Source of the DNA: Oxytricha trifallax
Lineage: Eukaryota > Ciliophora > Spirotrichea > Sporadotrichida > Oxytrichidae
Assembly (NCBI GenBank): GCA_000711775.1
Contig: ARYC01000080.1
Span: 62,001-126,000, forward strand
Direction of reading: 5' to 3'
Length of the DNA: 64,000 bases
The position numbers and the translations under genes are program-made. The notes under the pieces are model-generated. The model did no database searches. It worked only from the letters and a program-made list of their open reading frames with translations, and was not told where the DNA came from. Positions 35,579 through 47,671 of this stretch are shown here, piece after piece; within the stretch, counting starts at the first letter, position 1, and every line of letters starts with the position of its first letter.

Positions 35579-37584
35579 TCAAACTAATTGAAATAATTAA
35601 TTAAAAATTTTATAATATTCATATATCTTCTCATTTTCTTTATCCTTAACTTGCGAATCAAGAGCATCTGAATCATAAAATAGGCTAACTAATGTCCCTT
35701 TTTAAACTTTCTTTTTATTTACAACTCCTTATGGTATCAAGAATGTTTTCGAAGCTTCATTTATTTATTTTTGAGAGAGTATAAGTTTTCTCTATAGAAA
35801 TATCCCCTATCTTCTTAATCCAGGTTAATTTATGGGTAGATTTATATATAATTATAACCAACTTAAAATAGGATACATTATGACAAAATTAGACCTTATT
35901 AATTTTGGTTCTTGCTTAAAGTAGAGGAGAGACGAGATTACGAAGTTTCACCGCCTTAATTTTGTTAAGCGGTAGATCTTCGGACTAAATTTAAAAGAGT
36001 TCCTTTTCTTTGGAAATTAGAGGTAGTCTAATTATATTATGACTTTGTTTAATCTCCTGCATTATTTATAGAATCTAGAAGTGTTTTTGAAGAACCATTC
36101 CGAAAAATTGATCTTTACAAAAATAGAGTAATTATAAAAATCTTATAGGCTCATTTGCAGTCATATTGCCGTTTCCAAGATCTTTCAAGAGTTCATGAAG
36201 TGCTTTAGTTGATTTCTTTTCAGTTTTAAACATATTAGATTATATATGAGTTGTAGATTGCTTGTTTATAACATTGCTTGAGTTGAGATTATTTTAACTG
36301 CTCATTTTTTTTGCAGCTAATTATCTCTCTGTAAAGTTTCCAAAGTTTTGGTCTAAGTTGAAATCAGTTTGATATTGAGATATTCTGTTGTCTCTTTCTT
36401 AAAGCTGCTTCCTTACATTAAACGACATTTGTCTATCTTTCATATTTCTTTGATCTTCACTACACACTTCCTTTATATATCTCTCTAGACCATCAATACC
36501 CCCGAGTCTTTTGATGTGCTTTTGTCTTTTAAGCCATTTTTTATATAGAATTTCAACATCTGTAAGACCTAGAGAGTCAAGGTACATTTGATTTTAGTCT
36601 GGATCTTTTAAAGCTTGATAAATCATATCTATCTCTTCTTTGGTTTTGTTAAAGAAATTATTCTTTTGTAAAAAATCGTCTATGCTAAATTTTAACAATA
36701 ACGATAAAAATGAAATTAACTAACTTAAATTTTTGCATTCTCAATTTGTTTGCTAATTGCATTTCAAAGCAATAGTTATTGTCATTAGTGCTTAAATTGT
36801 AAAATGCTTGATTTTAACCCTAACTGGAATGAACTTGCCTTTCAGTTTAATACCCAGGATTTAGCTCATTCTATTATCTTGATCCGAGATAGGATCTTAT
36901 GCCCTACATCTATATCCTTTTATGATTTAGTTTTTCAGTCAAAATTTCATCTTTAGATAATTGATTTCTCTTGAAAAGTTAATTTATTTCAGAGAAAATC
37001 TATAATTGCTCTTCAGTCGAAGTAACCACAGGCAAAGTCTTATAATATTCATTGATATCTCCCTTAATATCATAATTCTGCTGCTTGACGCTTTTCAGAA
37101 CAAAATTCATAATGTTTTTATTCCTTTACTTGAAGTAGTAGTAAGCTGGCAGCGCACCTCTTTTATCAGAATAATATTGCAAAACTTCTCGCTTTAAATT
37201 TTCATCGAGCTCTTCTTGTTTAGTAATCTTTTTAGTAGCTTCCTTTTTTAGTTGTAACAAACTTCCATCGTTTTAAATTTTCAATTTCTACTAGAGTTGA
37301 TCTCTCCAATTTAAGCCTGGAGACTGTGATTTAGATATAGTTCGATTATTATTAGTTGTAGTTTATGCGAATGAGGATGCTGAGTCAAAACTAGATTCGG
37401 AGGAAGAGGATTATGTGAAAATACTCTCTCTTTCTTTTTATTTATCGTCATCTGATTAATTATCGGAGTCATAGGAGTCATTTAGGTTTATTGATTTGTT
37501 GTGCAAAAGTTTCATTTTTGTTGGAGATCGCAATCCTATATTGAATCCACTACTCTTCTGTATTTAAAGTTATTGCAATTGCAT
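35579..37584 (-). CDS. unrecognised Ser/Asn/Gln-rich protein
   Basis: Minus strand: ATG at 37582-37584, stop TGA at 35579-35581. The N-terminal low-complexity region carries an Asp/Ser patch (SYDSDNQSDDDK). A more ordered block follows (KREVLQYYSDKRGALPAYYYF; NIMNFVLKSVKQQNYDIKGD), then DDFLQKNNFF, YLDSLGLTDVEILYKKWLKR and GLERYIKEVCSE. The C-terminal half is again low complexity and ends SLFYDSDALDSQ. One IES with an 8 bp pointer lies at 36687-36725. Small unresolved junctions remain near 36140 and in an AAAT-repeat tract near 35765. I do not recognise the family. Confidence 0.7.
36687..36725. other. IES, pointer TAAATTTT
   Basis: 39 bp. 8 bp repeats at 36687 and 36726; on the minus strand joins LRMQKF to SIDDFLQ. 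Confidence 0.85.
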
Positions 37585-38089
37585 TTATAACCCTAGGATA
37601 CAAAGAATATTTTTTAAAATTGAATTATAACATTTTCGTATAAAATTATTTCATGTATTAGATAGTTTTAAGATAAGAAAGGCTTGAAAGGACAAATGAA
37701 TTCCTAGATAAAATAAAAATTATTGTTCTTTAGATTATAAGGTTCAATTAAAATTTTAAATATTAAAAGTTTCAAATACTCAATTAATCTAAAAGAAATT
37801 TACCTCAACTTAAGCAATAAAATTTTAACGATAGAATTTGTTTAAATTTGGTATATTATTTTTTTAATTTCTAATATAAAACTATAACTATTTTAATTAC
37901 TAATCATGATATTTTCTTATAAATACATTTAAAGAACTTGAGGTTTATATTTTCTCTCTAACTTTGATAAAGTTTGCAATAAAAAATAAGAAAATATTTC
38001 ATTTTTTGCTTTTTCCTTATCTTTTAATTTTGAATCTTTATAAAACAAACTCTTATTCCCGTTCAGAGAGGGAGAACTTATCTCTTGCT
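37585..38089. other. AT-rich spacer between two minus-strand genes
   Basis: About 500 bp with no supported coding, RNA gene or repeat. Confidence 0.6.
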
Positions 38090-40145
38090 TCATTAAACTT
38101 AATGTAGATGCTTTGGTAAATCCTATTACAATCTAAGGGATGGTCTAGTGATAAATATAAATTAATTAATATTCAAGTAATCTTTGATCTTTGGTGTCTA
38201 TTAGCCGAGTTTAACTTTAGGGAAATTCTTTAAGAACTGGCTATTTATTGGACTAGTAGATTATTATTATTATGGCATTAAAATCTTAGGAGTGAACATG
38301 AGTTTTGGCCTAATGGATGGAGTCTTAGATATTTTTGAAGGAAACGCTGAAGCAGTTTCATTAATTACATTCAAATTCAAATGAAGATTATTGCCAACTC
38401 CAAACAAAGCGATATGCTCTTTATTTTAGAGTAAGGTTGGCGATTAAGGAGTAACATGAGTTTAATGAGCGACAATTGTCGCTTGTTAATGCAAATTCAT
38501 TTTACCAAGAGTTGGAATAATATAAGCTTGCTCCTTGATAGAAATCAGCTATTTATTCAAATGGTCAGTAACACGGTAGAGAAGGTCTTAATAAAGGATG
38601 TCTTAAATTTTACGGCTGGACATAAATTTGCCTTTTTACTTCACATCAAATAACCAAATTTTCAGATTTTCATTCATTGTGAATTAGAACTCTAAAATTC
38701 CAAAAGCATTTGAGGTTGGGATTTCAGGGAGAGATTATAGTTGAATAAATAAGTATAAATTTTAAAGAATTTCGATTATAAAGCATAGCTAAAATCATGA
38801 TTCTAATTTGAAATATAATCTAATTCATAATAAACTTCTTTAAGTTCAATCTTTTAGATTCCTATGAGAGTCATTTAGTAAATTAAAAAAAGTTCTTACA
38901 ATTTATAGGAATTCTATCAGTTTTTAGAACGGTATTTTCCCACTATTCTAGCTCTTTTTATTTTCATATATAGGACTAAAAACTAGATTTACTATAGGCT
39001 CATCATAAACTGCAATATCAAGATTTTCTGGGTTTTTTATCCAGACTAGCATTGATATTCTACACTAAAATTGAAATTATTATTATTAATTAAATTTATC
39101 TTACCAAGGTATCATGAATTAGCATAGGTTTCATAAGAGCTCTATCTATAGAAGCAGTTTTTCAAATAAATATTTATGAAATTAAATAAGTAACTTAATC
39201 CTAAAAGGCAATAAAGCAATTTAGATAAGTGCATCACTTACTTATTTTGCAGGGTGCAAATTCTTGAAGGTAATCATAATCTTTTATTAAACTTTAATCG
39301 TCAATCTAAGCTTTCACCATGTTTTCTCTAGTGACAAACCAATTAAAAGATGTTCTGTTTTCTATCAAATTAATTTAAAGAAACACAAAACTATAACATA
39401 CAATCTGAAAATAAGTACTACTATCTTAGCACAATATAAGCTATTGGAAATGAGTAGCTTTCCAAATAAAAATGATCAATATCATATGATTTCTATATTA
39501 CTTGATTAATTACAAAAACATGCACAATCATATTATCTCTAAATTAAATTATATCTTACAACTATATCGAAATAAGACTTTCTCAAATTGTCAAAATGTA
39601 GTGCTTAGTTTAAATAAGGGATATTGTTTACTTTTGTAAATCTTCCAAATATATCATCCTCAAGATTTTTGTCGTTTCTATAGATGAAAAATTTATTAAC
39701 AATTTATTGCTAAAATTTAATGAGAGAGTAATTTGCATTTGAAAATGCTTTTATTCACAACTTACATATCATATTCATTTGGGTTGTTCATCCAGAGCAA
39801 ATCCATAGAATCGCTTTTTGACTGTGTAGCATGCTCCTCCCTCCATTCATTTTCTATATTAAAAAAATATTAATTTTTTTCTTCTAAATAACTAAAATAA
39901 TCAAATTGTTTTGTTATATTAATTCCCTCTATAAATAGCTACTCTACTTTATGAAACCATCTTCAATTATTCTCAATTTTATAATTATTTCCTAGAGAAT
40001 CTTTCAAGAATTGTAAGAAAATTATTGTCATATAATTTATGAATAACCTACTCTTGAAAAAGATGACTTTATGAATGAGATCTTTAGGATTAGCTATTAT
40101 TTTAATGCTGTGCTTTTTGAGATTAATTGGAGTCGTTGGCTACAT
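38090..40145 (-). CDS. unrecognised gene fragmented by many IESs
   Basis: Minus strand: ATG at 40143-40145, TGA at 38090-38092. Short coding islands in order are PTTPINLKKHSIKIIANPKD; EEHATQSKSDSMDLLWMNNP; FIYRNDKNLEDDIFGRFTK; FVTRENMVKAQIDDQSLIKD; WIKNPENLDIAVYDEPIVNL; LKEVYYELDYISNQNHDFSY; and a last block SSRKIQDILYQDLLYRVTDH ending in a Gln/Pro/Ser tail. AT-rich gaps between islands are presumed IESs, but I did not resolve their pointers. All islands are in linear order on one strand. The family is not recognised. Confidence 0.55.
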
Positions 40146-40500
40146 GATAAAAATATAATAAATGTTATAATATTCTAAATTATTATACTTAAGTTTCCCT
40201 ATTTTTATTATTTTAATGATGACAGAGTAAACTTTGTTAGCATTAGTATTAAAATTGAATATTAGTTCATAATTATTGTGAAATTACATTTTATTTATAA
40301 AAATAGTATTAAATTTAGTAAAATACTATGATAATAATTAGTAAAATTAATTTATAAGTGCTTATCATTTTATCTAAGAATTAAATTAATTATTAACTTA
40401 TTATATTATCACTATCCCCATCTAATATCATTTATATTTTTAAAATATAAATTATAAATTAACAAGAAATTTACATAATTTATATAATGACATCTTAATA
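40146..40500. other. AT-rich divergent intergenic region
   Basis: Lies between two divergently oriented start codons (40145 minus, 40501 plus), so it should hold both promoters. No recognisable motif. Confidence 0.5.
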
Positions 40501-43500
40501 ATGAGTGCCTAGCAAGATTACATGTAAAACTTAGTAAATATAAACAAAAATATGGAAATTCCATCACAAATCTAGTAATAAAAAATATCAAACTATAATC
40601 AAAGAGATGGCTAAGACCTTGAGAATATAATTTCATAATAAGAATCACAATAAAATCATGGATATATTGTTTGATCAATTTTCATAGTATAATGCTAATT
40701 TTCTAAGCTCATACTTAGTCTTTTTTATCCTAATATTCAATCTAAAATCAAATTATTTAAAATTAGTTTTCTTATTTAATTAATAACTATTTATTTTTAC
40801 TAAATAGAAGTTTTTTTCAATTAATAGCTTGACATCAGAATTTAATTAGGCAAAATAAAGAGTAGAAATTAATGGCTAAAATTATTTTTATTGTTTGAAA
40901 AGAGATGTTTTGTGAATTTGAATAATTATAATATTAATTTGCGCGATTTAGTTAAAATTTTTATCAAAACTAAAAGATTAATAGTCAAATAACTCTAAAT
41001 TTAGAATTAAAAGTATAACAAAGTTATAGATAATTTATCTCGATTATAATTTTCCAAATTTATTCTTTTAATTCCAATAGTATACAGACATAGACTAAAA
41101 TTAGCAAGATATTTAAGAGCGACTATTATCAAAAAGCATTTAAAATATAGGCAATTCCTCTCAAAATACCATTGAAAATACAAATGAAATTACATAAAAG
41201 ATTTCTAAGGGGAATCCTAGGAGATAAGTTTCAGGTTTGAGGGTGCAATCAAATACCGGCAATAGCAGCTTCAAGAATTAAATTAAATAATATCATAATT
41301 TAGATATATTTTTGGCATAATATATTATAATTATAAATTTGACTATCTCCCCGACTAGGAAAAGAGTGCATTTATCACCCACAAAGCAAGTAAAGAAGCT
41401 AACTTTAAAACATATTTAAATTAAGGTTTTATGTTTTAAGTTTAGTGATGATAAATAATCTGAAAGTAAAAACTAATTTTTTCAGTCCAATTCAAGTATT
41501 TTATTTAATTTTAGCTACAATCTTTTGTTAACTTTATTATAAACAAAATTAATATAAGATATTTGGTAAAATAAGTGTTAGAGTGCCAATTAGATTAAAG
41601 TATCAATGATGAAATCCTAAATCTATATTTTACTATAAATTATATATATATATAAATATAATAAGCCTTTAAAATTATAATAAATGCTATTAATTTTAAT
41701 AATTAAATCACTAGCAATTATCATAAAGAGAAGTCACTAAAACTTCTCAAACTTTGCGAATAAGTGATAGTGAGTTAAATTCCATGGAATTAAGCAGTGG
41801 AGGAGTTGCTCGTCTCAGTACACTTACTTTATAGAATAAAGTTGCAACTGAGTAATTTTATATAAAGTTTATATTTTTATTACTGCATAATGTAAAAATA
41901 TTAGTAATATGTTATTTATTAATAGTAATTTGAGAAAATAGAATAGCTGGAGTTTAACTCATCAGAAGATCAAGAAAGTCAAAGATCAATTACTCATTTA
42001 TAGATTTTATCATACATTCATATAAAAAATGAATAAAAATATATAAACTCATTTGAAGAGAACACTTGCTAAAAATAACAGTAGGAGGACTCACAACTAC
42101 TCAATCTATGAGTTTGTTATTTTTTTAATAATTTTACATTAGTCTGAAAAATTTAAATTCATTTAATTTGATTTAATATATTTTAATGAATGGGAAGTAT
42201 AAAGGAGTAAATTGAACTCGAAGATCAAAGCAACAAATCTCCTCTCTTACATATAGAAAGTGAGCTCTCCTCTCATTCAAATTCTTCATCTTCCTCCGAT
42301 TCATCTATTTCTCAACAAAATTTCTATGAAAAAAATTAAATATCAGTAAGCAATCAGCATATCTACATAAGCCAAAGTTAACATAATTCAATGAAGAAAC
42401 AAATCAATGTGTTATCTCATAAAGATTAACCTATTTGTTATTTAATACAAAAATTATCTTATTAAATAGGACTAAAAAGCATTTGTATTCTGGATAGTGA
42501 GCAATGAATTAAAAGTATATGAATATAATCTTATAATTTAAGATCAAAATGAGAAAGAGGTTACAGATTTCAATTTTACAAGCAATATAAATAATAACAC
42601 TTTATAAGAAAATAAAAATACAGATATTATTCTTATTATTTTATTTGATACTGTACTGAAATTAATACTGGGGCATAAGCCAGTCAGATAGATTTAATTA
42701 GATATTCATAAAAATACAGATATAAACAGGATGAACTCCGAGGTTTGTATTTTCATGGACAGTTTAGATTAGTCTCCCAACTCCAGATTAAGCTTGGATA
42801 TTTCTCAAATTTATAATAATTAAGATAGAAAGAAAAAAGTATCCATGAAAAATAACTACATGGAGAGCGAGCGACTCTTTTAGAAAGACTACTATAATTA
42901 ATCGGATATTAGAGGGGAGTTTAATCTCATGAAACTTAATGCTTCAACTTAATTAAACAATCATGGTAGCATAAATATTATTTATTAAGCCAAGGTTAGG
43001 ATTTTATTTTTTAAAATTATTCTCAGATAATTAACTGGCTTTAAAGGATCTGAATTAAGTGACATATTTTTAATTCTAGAATTTATTATTTGGTATAACG
43101 AGTCCACTATCAGGATATTCTCCAATGACAACAATGAGAAATGCCGCAAATATAAATCACCAAAGTTTCTTTAATTTTAAAAGCCAACGCAGAAGCCAAC
43201 CCGACAGGAAATCTTTCTCAGTATCTATCAGGACGGGAGGGGATCCTGGGGTAGGCTCATCTCATAACATAAATAATGTGGGTAATAGATCAGGAATAAA
43301 TCGGACTTCAAGTGGGAATTAATTCAGAAATTAGCCTAAAAAACATAAATCTTTTATGGTTGATTAAATGTCATATGTTTCTAATTATTTATCTAATGAG
43401 AGTAATTATAACAATATGGATCTTATAATGATTTTAATAAAAAATGACCATATATTTAAATTAAGCTTGATAATATAGTAAAAAGTAAAACTATTAAATA

Positions 43501-46500
43501 GATCTTAAAGAAAGCTTATTTAGACCTAGAAGAAGTAAGTCCTTAATTTTAATATATTTATCTATTAAATATAGAAACATCCCAATGCACTATTCAATTT
43601 ATCATATAATTTATTAATCTATTTCTCCTATTCATTAATAAATGCTATTTTTTTTAATTTTATTCATGATATGAGATAAGAACACAAAGAATACTTTTTG
43701 AGAGGCATTGATCTGGGTTCTCCTATACCTGCGAATGAAATATTAATGTCTTTCTAGAAATAGCGAAGATCATCTGCCAGAAATAATTAAATACCAATTT
43801 TGGGTTCTGGGTCTCCATCTCTTAATGGTATTTATAATAAATTACTTTTACAATTCAAAATTATCCCCTGTTTTAAAACAATATTTAATTTAAATTGCTA
43901 AAAAGTATGGGAAGTTTAGGTCTAAAAACATCCCGATCACCAAAAATGTAATCGCCAAGCAGCAATAAAAAGCCAATTAGTCACTTCAAAAAGCCTTCGG
44001 AATCCTCGTTACCACCAGAATTCTTTAGTTAATCTGATAATCCAATGAAATGCTCAGAATACAAAGACTTAACCAGAAATTTCATTAAATGTTTCTCAAA
44101 TTTCGTCATAGATAAAATTTTTGCATAAAAGATTTTCTTAAAAACTTAACCCTGCATATATTTCACTCAATAAACCAAATAAAAAAGATCCGAGAAAAGC
44201 CCGATATCGAGGAAGAGCAATACGTGGATTTCAAATTTAAGAAGCCAAATTTCAAAAAGTTGATAATCTTTGACTTGGATGAGACACTAATTCATGTACT
44301 TAGAGAAGCTGAAGATCTCTAAGTGGATGAAGATAAATAATTTTTAGTTAAAAAATTACCATTAAAACGATCAAAATTTTGTTCATTTTTGATATAATGT
44401 AATTTATATGAAGACGAAGAATTCAACGAAGAAGATTAATCTGGAAGCAGTTCCTCTGTATCTGCAGAAATTCTTAACCAGAGCCGATGTGCTTAAAAAA
44501 GATAAAATTTAGAAGACAACTAATAAGACCTGGATGCTGAGTTGAATTAATTAATATATAGATTCATTAACTCATATGAAACTATTCCCTAAGTTTTAGT
44601 AATTTCCTTATAAATCAAGCCTAGTCCATTTCTTTATTTCCAGATAATAATAATAATAATATTGACTAAAACTAAGATCCTAAAGACTGTGCTCAAGTTA
44701 GCCCTTAATAATAAGCTTTAATCGACCTATATAACTTTAATAACTTTGTTCCGGATATATGGATAGATATTAAAGATGAAGAGACTGGCGAAGAGGTAAA
44801 AGCTGGCTTCACGATCAGGCCTTATGCTTTAGAATGCTTAAAGTATGCCAACTAATTCTATGAAGTAATTTATATTAAAAAATTTTAATGTATATCAAGG
44901 TTATTCTGGTCTAAATTAATCTATTTATATTCAAGTGAACTTTTAAAAGGTAGTTCATAATTCAACTTTTAATGAAGTAGCAATATTCACAGCAGGAAAC
45001 TAATGGTTTGCAGACCCCATAATAGACTATCTAGACCCCAAGGGAGAACTAATATAACACAGATTTTTCCGGTAGCACACCACTTATGTTGAGGATTAAT
45101 GTTTCTTTGTGAAAGACTTACGAATTCTGAGAGGCATCGACCCCAAGGATATCGTAATCGTAGATAACTATGTGTATTCTTTCGCTTTTTAGCTTGAGAA
45201 TGGTATTCCTATAGTACCATTTTATGGAGATAAGAAAGACAAGGAGATGATAAAATTGATCAAATACCTCAAACATATTCATAAAGAAGATGATCTCAGA
45301 GAGTGCAATGAAATGGTGTTCTATAATTGCACATTTTATGGTTTTATTTCTTTTAAGATAAACTATAGCTTAACAGAATTTTAGAATCGAATATAGAGCA
45401 ATTCATTTAGTATTACTCTCTTGACAAAATTACTGAGGATTATTCTGATGAAGGTTCTAGCTATTCCTCATTCTAGTCAGAAGAGTTATCTGAATTACAT
45501 ACATAGAGATAAATATAGAATGCTGATTAAGAGGAAGTTAAAATTATTGAAAATTTAATCCTAGATACTCAAAATTCACTCATAGAACAAAAAAGGCCTA
45601 AGCCTGTTAATAGAAATCTATTTTCCATTTTTATTATTCAATTTCTAGAAGAAATTAAATCAATTAATTAGAGATTAATCTAAGAATAGGCCATAGCATC
45701 GAGATCATCTCTGCGATAGACACTTTTTAAGATGAAACAAACAAGAAAACTTTGAGAGGTGAGAGTGGAGGCACTCCAGAAAATATAATCTCAAACTTCT
45801 GCGAAAGCTGTGGCACATTCAAGACACCTGAATATAAAACTAACACTAATAATAACAACTACACATCATAAAGCAATCTTATGGCTTCAAATCTATTACA
45901 TAATGGTACAAGATAGTCTAAATATTTGTAACAGAGAAGTTTCAATCATTCTGAACAGCAAGATAAGAAGTCAAATGCCAATAATCTATTGCTTAATTAT
46001 ATAAATTTATAAGTTTAAGTCTTAAAGGGTTTACCCCATATATTTTTAGCTTACTTGTAAAAGAGGCCTCAATGATACTAAAAATTAAACAACCATGAAA
46101 ATGCCTTAGCAATAGCTTCAACCTTTTACAAACTTAAGCCAAATATTTATAAGCCTAATATTTTATCTTTAATTCTTTAATGTAAAAATATAAGCCCATA
46201 TTACTTCACTCAGAAGCAAACTCAGACTTAATTCTAAATCTAATAATTAGACTCTTACTCTCACAACTCCTAAAATAAAATAGCAGTTTGCAGAAGATTT
46301 AACAATAACAAAAGCGCTTCCAATTCGTCAACTAATTTGAATAAATATCAGTCAGCTGATGGAGTGGTTTGTTAAGAGGGCAGCAATCATAACAGTAAAT
46401 CGAATTAATTCAAATATGTCACTTACAATAGCATTGCTTTTTGTTTAATTAAAGTGTTTTATAACTTCATTTAAATTGGGGTGAATATGGCAAGTTTCAT

Positions 46501-46981
46501 GCAAGGAAATAGTAAAAATAAAAGAATTTTAAGAATAATTTTCTTATAATTTTGTAATTATTGCTCAATCTAAGGGATCTAAGAGTAAAAAACATCCAGT
46601 TAAGAAGGATATCGAGGATGATTTGAACAAATTAATCAAAAATATTTTACTAAAATCATGAAACCTTCTCGCTTATTTGATGTAAAAATATTTAGCTATT
46701 TTAATTTATAAATTTAAGAAGGCATATGATAAAGTTTATGAAAATGGAAATCTTAAGTAATTCTTGAAAAAGACTTAGATTAGAATACCTTCAAAGAACA
46801 ATAGCAAAAACAATATTTAGTTTATTTTTATCTATAACTATGGTAATTATTTTTAAAGGGTTTTATCATGAATATATAATGATAATTTAATATTTGAATT
46901 GATATTTTTTATATCAATATAGACTTATCGTTGATATCTCCTAATTATAATAAAAATAAGGGAAGCATTTAAGAATATTGA
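40501..46981 (+). CDS. NIF/FCP1-type HAD phosphatase with long N-terminal region
   Basis: ATG 40501, TGA 46979-46981. The catalytic part (about 44230-45320) has the DxDx(T) motif FDLDETLIHV and then, after an acidic/Ser-rich insert, FTIRPYALECLKYA, FYEVAIFTAGNQWFADPIID, LDPKG, HRFFRQHTTYVEDQCFFVKDL and IVIVDNYVYSFAFQLENGIP. This is the CTD-phosphatase-like (CTDSP/CTDSPL2) fold, which dephosphorylates Ser/Thr. Upstream 4 kb are short Ser/Asn/Gln-rich islands separated by AT-rich gaps (for example 40670-41090), and the C-terminus is another 1.3 kb of low-complexity segments (CESCGTFKTPEYK; KKHPVKKDIEDDL). Three IESs are resolved. Merging the N-terminal islands into this gene rests on continuity of strand and the absence of another start/stop, so that portion is less certain. 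Confidence 0.68.
41639..41660. repeat. TA microsatellite
   Basis: Short run of alternating AT/TA within an AT-rich gap of the phosphatase gene. Confidence 0.6.
44327..44407. other. IES, pointer ATGAAGA
   Basis: 81 bp. Repeats at 44327 and 44408; joins LQVDED to EEFNEED next to the DxDx(T) region. Confidence 0.85.
44860..44971. other. IES, pointer ATGAAGTA
   Basis: 112 bp. 8 bp repeats at 44860 and 44972; joins ANQFYEV to AIFTAGN in the phosphatase core. Confidence 0.92.
46806..46951. other. IES, pointer AAAAA
   Basis: 146 bp. Repeats at 46806 and 46952; joins KNNSKN to KGSIQEY and the stop. The homopolymer pointer makes the exact edges soft. Confidence 0.6.
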
Positions 46982-47671
46982 ATGAGGTACGTTTATGGAT
47001 CGGGAAAAACATAAACTTAATGATATAACAATAATTTGAATAAATATTATTGAGGATATTATGTACATTTAAAATTTTTATATTAATAATATATTTATTT
47101 TACTTTAAAATTTTATTTACTCATAATTTCTATCAATAATATTATATGCAATTTATTAATATTATATAATCATAAAATTAAGTTAAAAGAAACACTTACC
47201 TTAAAATACTAATAAGTTCTAAGCATTTTTAACTTTAATTTGAACTTAATGTAATCACCATTTTCTAAAAACCTAGAGAAACACAAACTAAGAAAATTGT
47301 AAATAGTAGTAAATTTTATTTTGAGAATAAGGTTTAATTTTTATTTATATCAATTTTACTATAATCTTGATTGATATTTCAAATGATATTGTTATTAAAA
47401 AAGGCTTTGCTACTTGTATCTTTATCGATAATATAATAAGTAAATCATATTTTATCTGAGATATTTGTAATATCCTTTTATTCATACAATTTATAAAATG
47501 GATATTTTCTTATATATATATATATATGTTTCATATAAAATTAAGAGCTTTAATTCTATATAACTTTATTAAAAAATTGAATATATATAATTCTTTCTTC
47601 CATTTCAGATTATTAACTTGATTAGAATGTGCTACTTTTAATGATAAATTATAAATAAAAATTTTAAAATA
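46982..47671. other. AT-rich convergent intergenic region
   Basis: About 690 bp between the phosphatase stop and the ABC1 kinase stop. Contains a TA microsatellite near 47512-47527 and no supported gene. Confidence 0.6.

Noticed and set aside
38456-38653. Plus-strand ORF of 65 codons
   Set aside because: It is a shadow of the minus-strand coding frame with the Q-rich tail of the 38090-40145 gene.
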